IMG/VR virus record: IMGVR_UViG_3300030329_001503
Coordinates: 1 to 28,624 of that record
DNA from: a virus
Direction: 5' to 3' (one strand)
Length of the DNA: 28,624 bases
Position numbers and translations under genes: made by a program. Shown piece after piece: positions 27,865 through 28,624 of this stretch (the first letter of the stretch is position 1; every line of letters begins with the position of its first letter). Under the pieces are notes generated by a model that saw nothing but the letters and a program-made list of their open reading frames with translations, did no database searches and was not told the origin of the DNA.

Positions 27865-28134
27865 CTATATCAAGGAAATAAAGACTGGTGTTGTTTCTCC
27901 AACATAAGAGCCGACTACATTAAATTCAAAGTATTCTACTGCTTCCTCATAATCCATGCCAGTAGACATCAAAATGTTCAAGCATTTATTTCTATCATAA
28001 ACTGCTAAAGTTTTATTGAACTGGTAACCAAAGCCTATCAATGCTTCCTCAAACCCAGTAGCCATCAATGCTCCCTCAAATTCTTCCATCAAATCATCCC
28101 AATCCTCTTTGTTTATCCTGTTTGGTTTTACCAT
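27865..28134 (-). CDS. Conserved phage protein, function unknown (89 aa)
   Basis: The 89-residue product has the pattern ALIGFGYQFNKTLAVYDRNK followed by CLNILMSTGMDYEEAVEYFE, then FNVVGSYVGETTPVF. It is a small protein found, with much the same sequence, in phages of many hosts (ALIG.G.q...pvavYD...cieiL...M..eEA.EyfefNv.gAyvGe.TPvF). Despite wide spread its function is not known. It is soluble and acidic. Its ATG overlaps the resolvase stop by seven bases, so the two form one leftward unit, ended by the terminator at 27731-27773. Confidence 0.85.
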   Translation of the reverse strand: MVKPNRINKEDWDDLMEEFEGALMATGFEEALIGFGYQFNKTLAVYDRNKCLNILMSTGMDYEEAVEYFEFNVVGSYVGETTPVFISLI

Positions 28135-28565
28135 AATATCGCTACCTCTACTCTCTGGTCTCCTTGTTTACAGTAGACCTTTTGTATTTTCATTGACCAG
28201 ACTTGATTATCATCTGCCCACATCCCTGCTTCTGTTAACCCATCAACGATTGGCTTTAATAAATTGTCTACATCTGGCTTCTTTATATGAGGTACTCCCA
28301 CTAAACCTTCCTGCCTTTTTTTGGCCGTTGCTTTAGGCATAGGCATGTATGCTGTGGCCACAATGGTTACTGGTGTACTTTCTTTTGCTGTAAGACCCTT
28401 AGAAGCGATTTCTGACACACCTACATCTTTTATTTTAGTCATCCATTTTCTTACTGTTTTACTGTTATAAGACCCAAACCTTGAAAATCTTACTGACTTA
28501 GGTCTAGGCCAACCTACATCTTTAGCAGGTATCGTTAGAAAGTAATTTAGTTTAGTTTGTGTCAT
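28128..28565 (-). CDS. rusA: RusA-type Holliday junction resolvase
   Basis: The 145-residue product is a RusA-family endonuclease that cuts four-way DNA junctions made during phage recombination and replication, before packaging. The signature block is complete: HIKKPDVDNLLKPIVDGL (Asp98, Asp100, Lys104, Asp108) followed by Asp118-Asp119-N-Q-V and a closing strand with a conserved K.Y. These match the acidic metal-binding residues and active-site Lys of the family. Length is close to the usual 120-140. No good Shine-Dalgarno precedes the ATG at 28565; it may be coupled to a gene beyond the edge or use the AT-rich leader. It marks the start of the replication/recombination part of the genome, which lies to the right. 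Confidence 0.93.
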   Translation of the reverse strand: MTQTKLNYFLTIPAKDVGWPRPKSVRFSRFGSYNSKTVRKWMTKIKDVGVSEIASKGLTAKESTPVTIVATAYMPMPKATAKKRQEGLVGVPHIKKPDVDNLLKPIVDGLTEAGMWADDNQVWSMKIQKVYCKQGDQRVEVAILW

Positions 28566-28598
28566 TTTAAATTTTTAAATAATGTAGACAGAGGTAAC

Positions 28599-28618
28599 AA
28601 CACTAAATCGCTAGTGTT
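28599..28618. promoter_or_regulatory. Inverted repeat upstream of the resolvase
   Basis: AACACTA and TAGTGTT form a perfect 7-bp inverted repeat with a 6-base gap, 34 bases before the resolvase start. The right arm with its flank (GTGTTAT) is the same as the half-sites of the 2837-2967 array, so it may bind the same factor. The window ends six bases later. Confidence 0.4.
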
Positions 28619-28624
28619 ATTATC

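Overview
The window is a stretch of an AT-rich, tailed double-stranded DNA phage, most probably a marine podovirus. The virion genes form one long rightward block (about 3059-27209): small terminase (by position), large terminase, portal, two large virion proteins, scaffold, major capsid protein, small head or connector proteins, an adaptor-like protein, a nozzle-like protein and a fibre. There is no tape measure, tail tube or sheath gene, which argues for a short tail. The AGA-rich, A/T-ending codons and several small proteins that resemble families seen in ocean phages (QQ..KRHGKHH, NPKGGLNAAGR and YPSIGDQLDM types) suggest a low-GC marine bacterial host. The host cannot be named from the sequence. 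No integrase, tRNA, insertion sequence, CRISPR array or endolysin gene was found.

Left arm (1-2300) is read leftward. One unit (2294 to 1366) holds two soluble proteins and a 46-residue membrane peptide, and ends in a hairpin terminator at 1310-1355. A second unit starts at a promoter with a perfect TTGACA at 1090-1118 and runs through three small genes, the last cut by the window edge. Between the left arm and the virion block lie about 760 bases without a convincing gene (2295-3058). These hold a possible leftward promoter that shares a 12-base motif with the first one, inverted repeats, and a dense array of GTGTTATA half-sites just before the terminase genes.

Centre (3059-24656): terS, terL, portal, a 62-residue protein, a repeat-bearing coiled-coil protein (762 aa), a very large protein (1638 aa, probably an internal or ejected protein), scaffold, capsid, a Lys/Arg-tailed protein, a protein with a C-terminal C2H2 zinc finger, several small beta-rich proteins, an adaptor-like and a nozzle-like protein that carry related jelly-roll-like inserts, a fibre with ten decapeptide repeats and a C1q-like end, and a small fibre-associated protein. 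Most genes touch or overlap by one base (TAATG), so translation is probably coupled.

Right part (24689-27209): a run of tiny, mostly very basic proteins, an embedded 25-residue membrane peptide, then three membrane proteins, one with a beta-solenoid-like outer domain. This run is the best candidate for undescribed biology. It ends at a terminator (27241-27271). After it come a separately promoted 68-residue gene and a possible structured small RNA (about 27618-27727). Leftward genes then enter from the right edge (a RusA-type resolvase and a conserved 89-residue phage protein), ending at a strong leftward terminator at 27731-27773.
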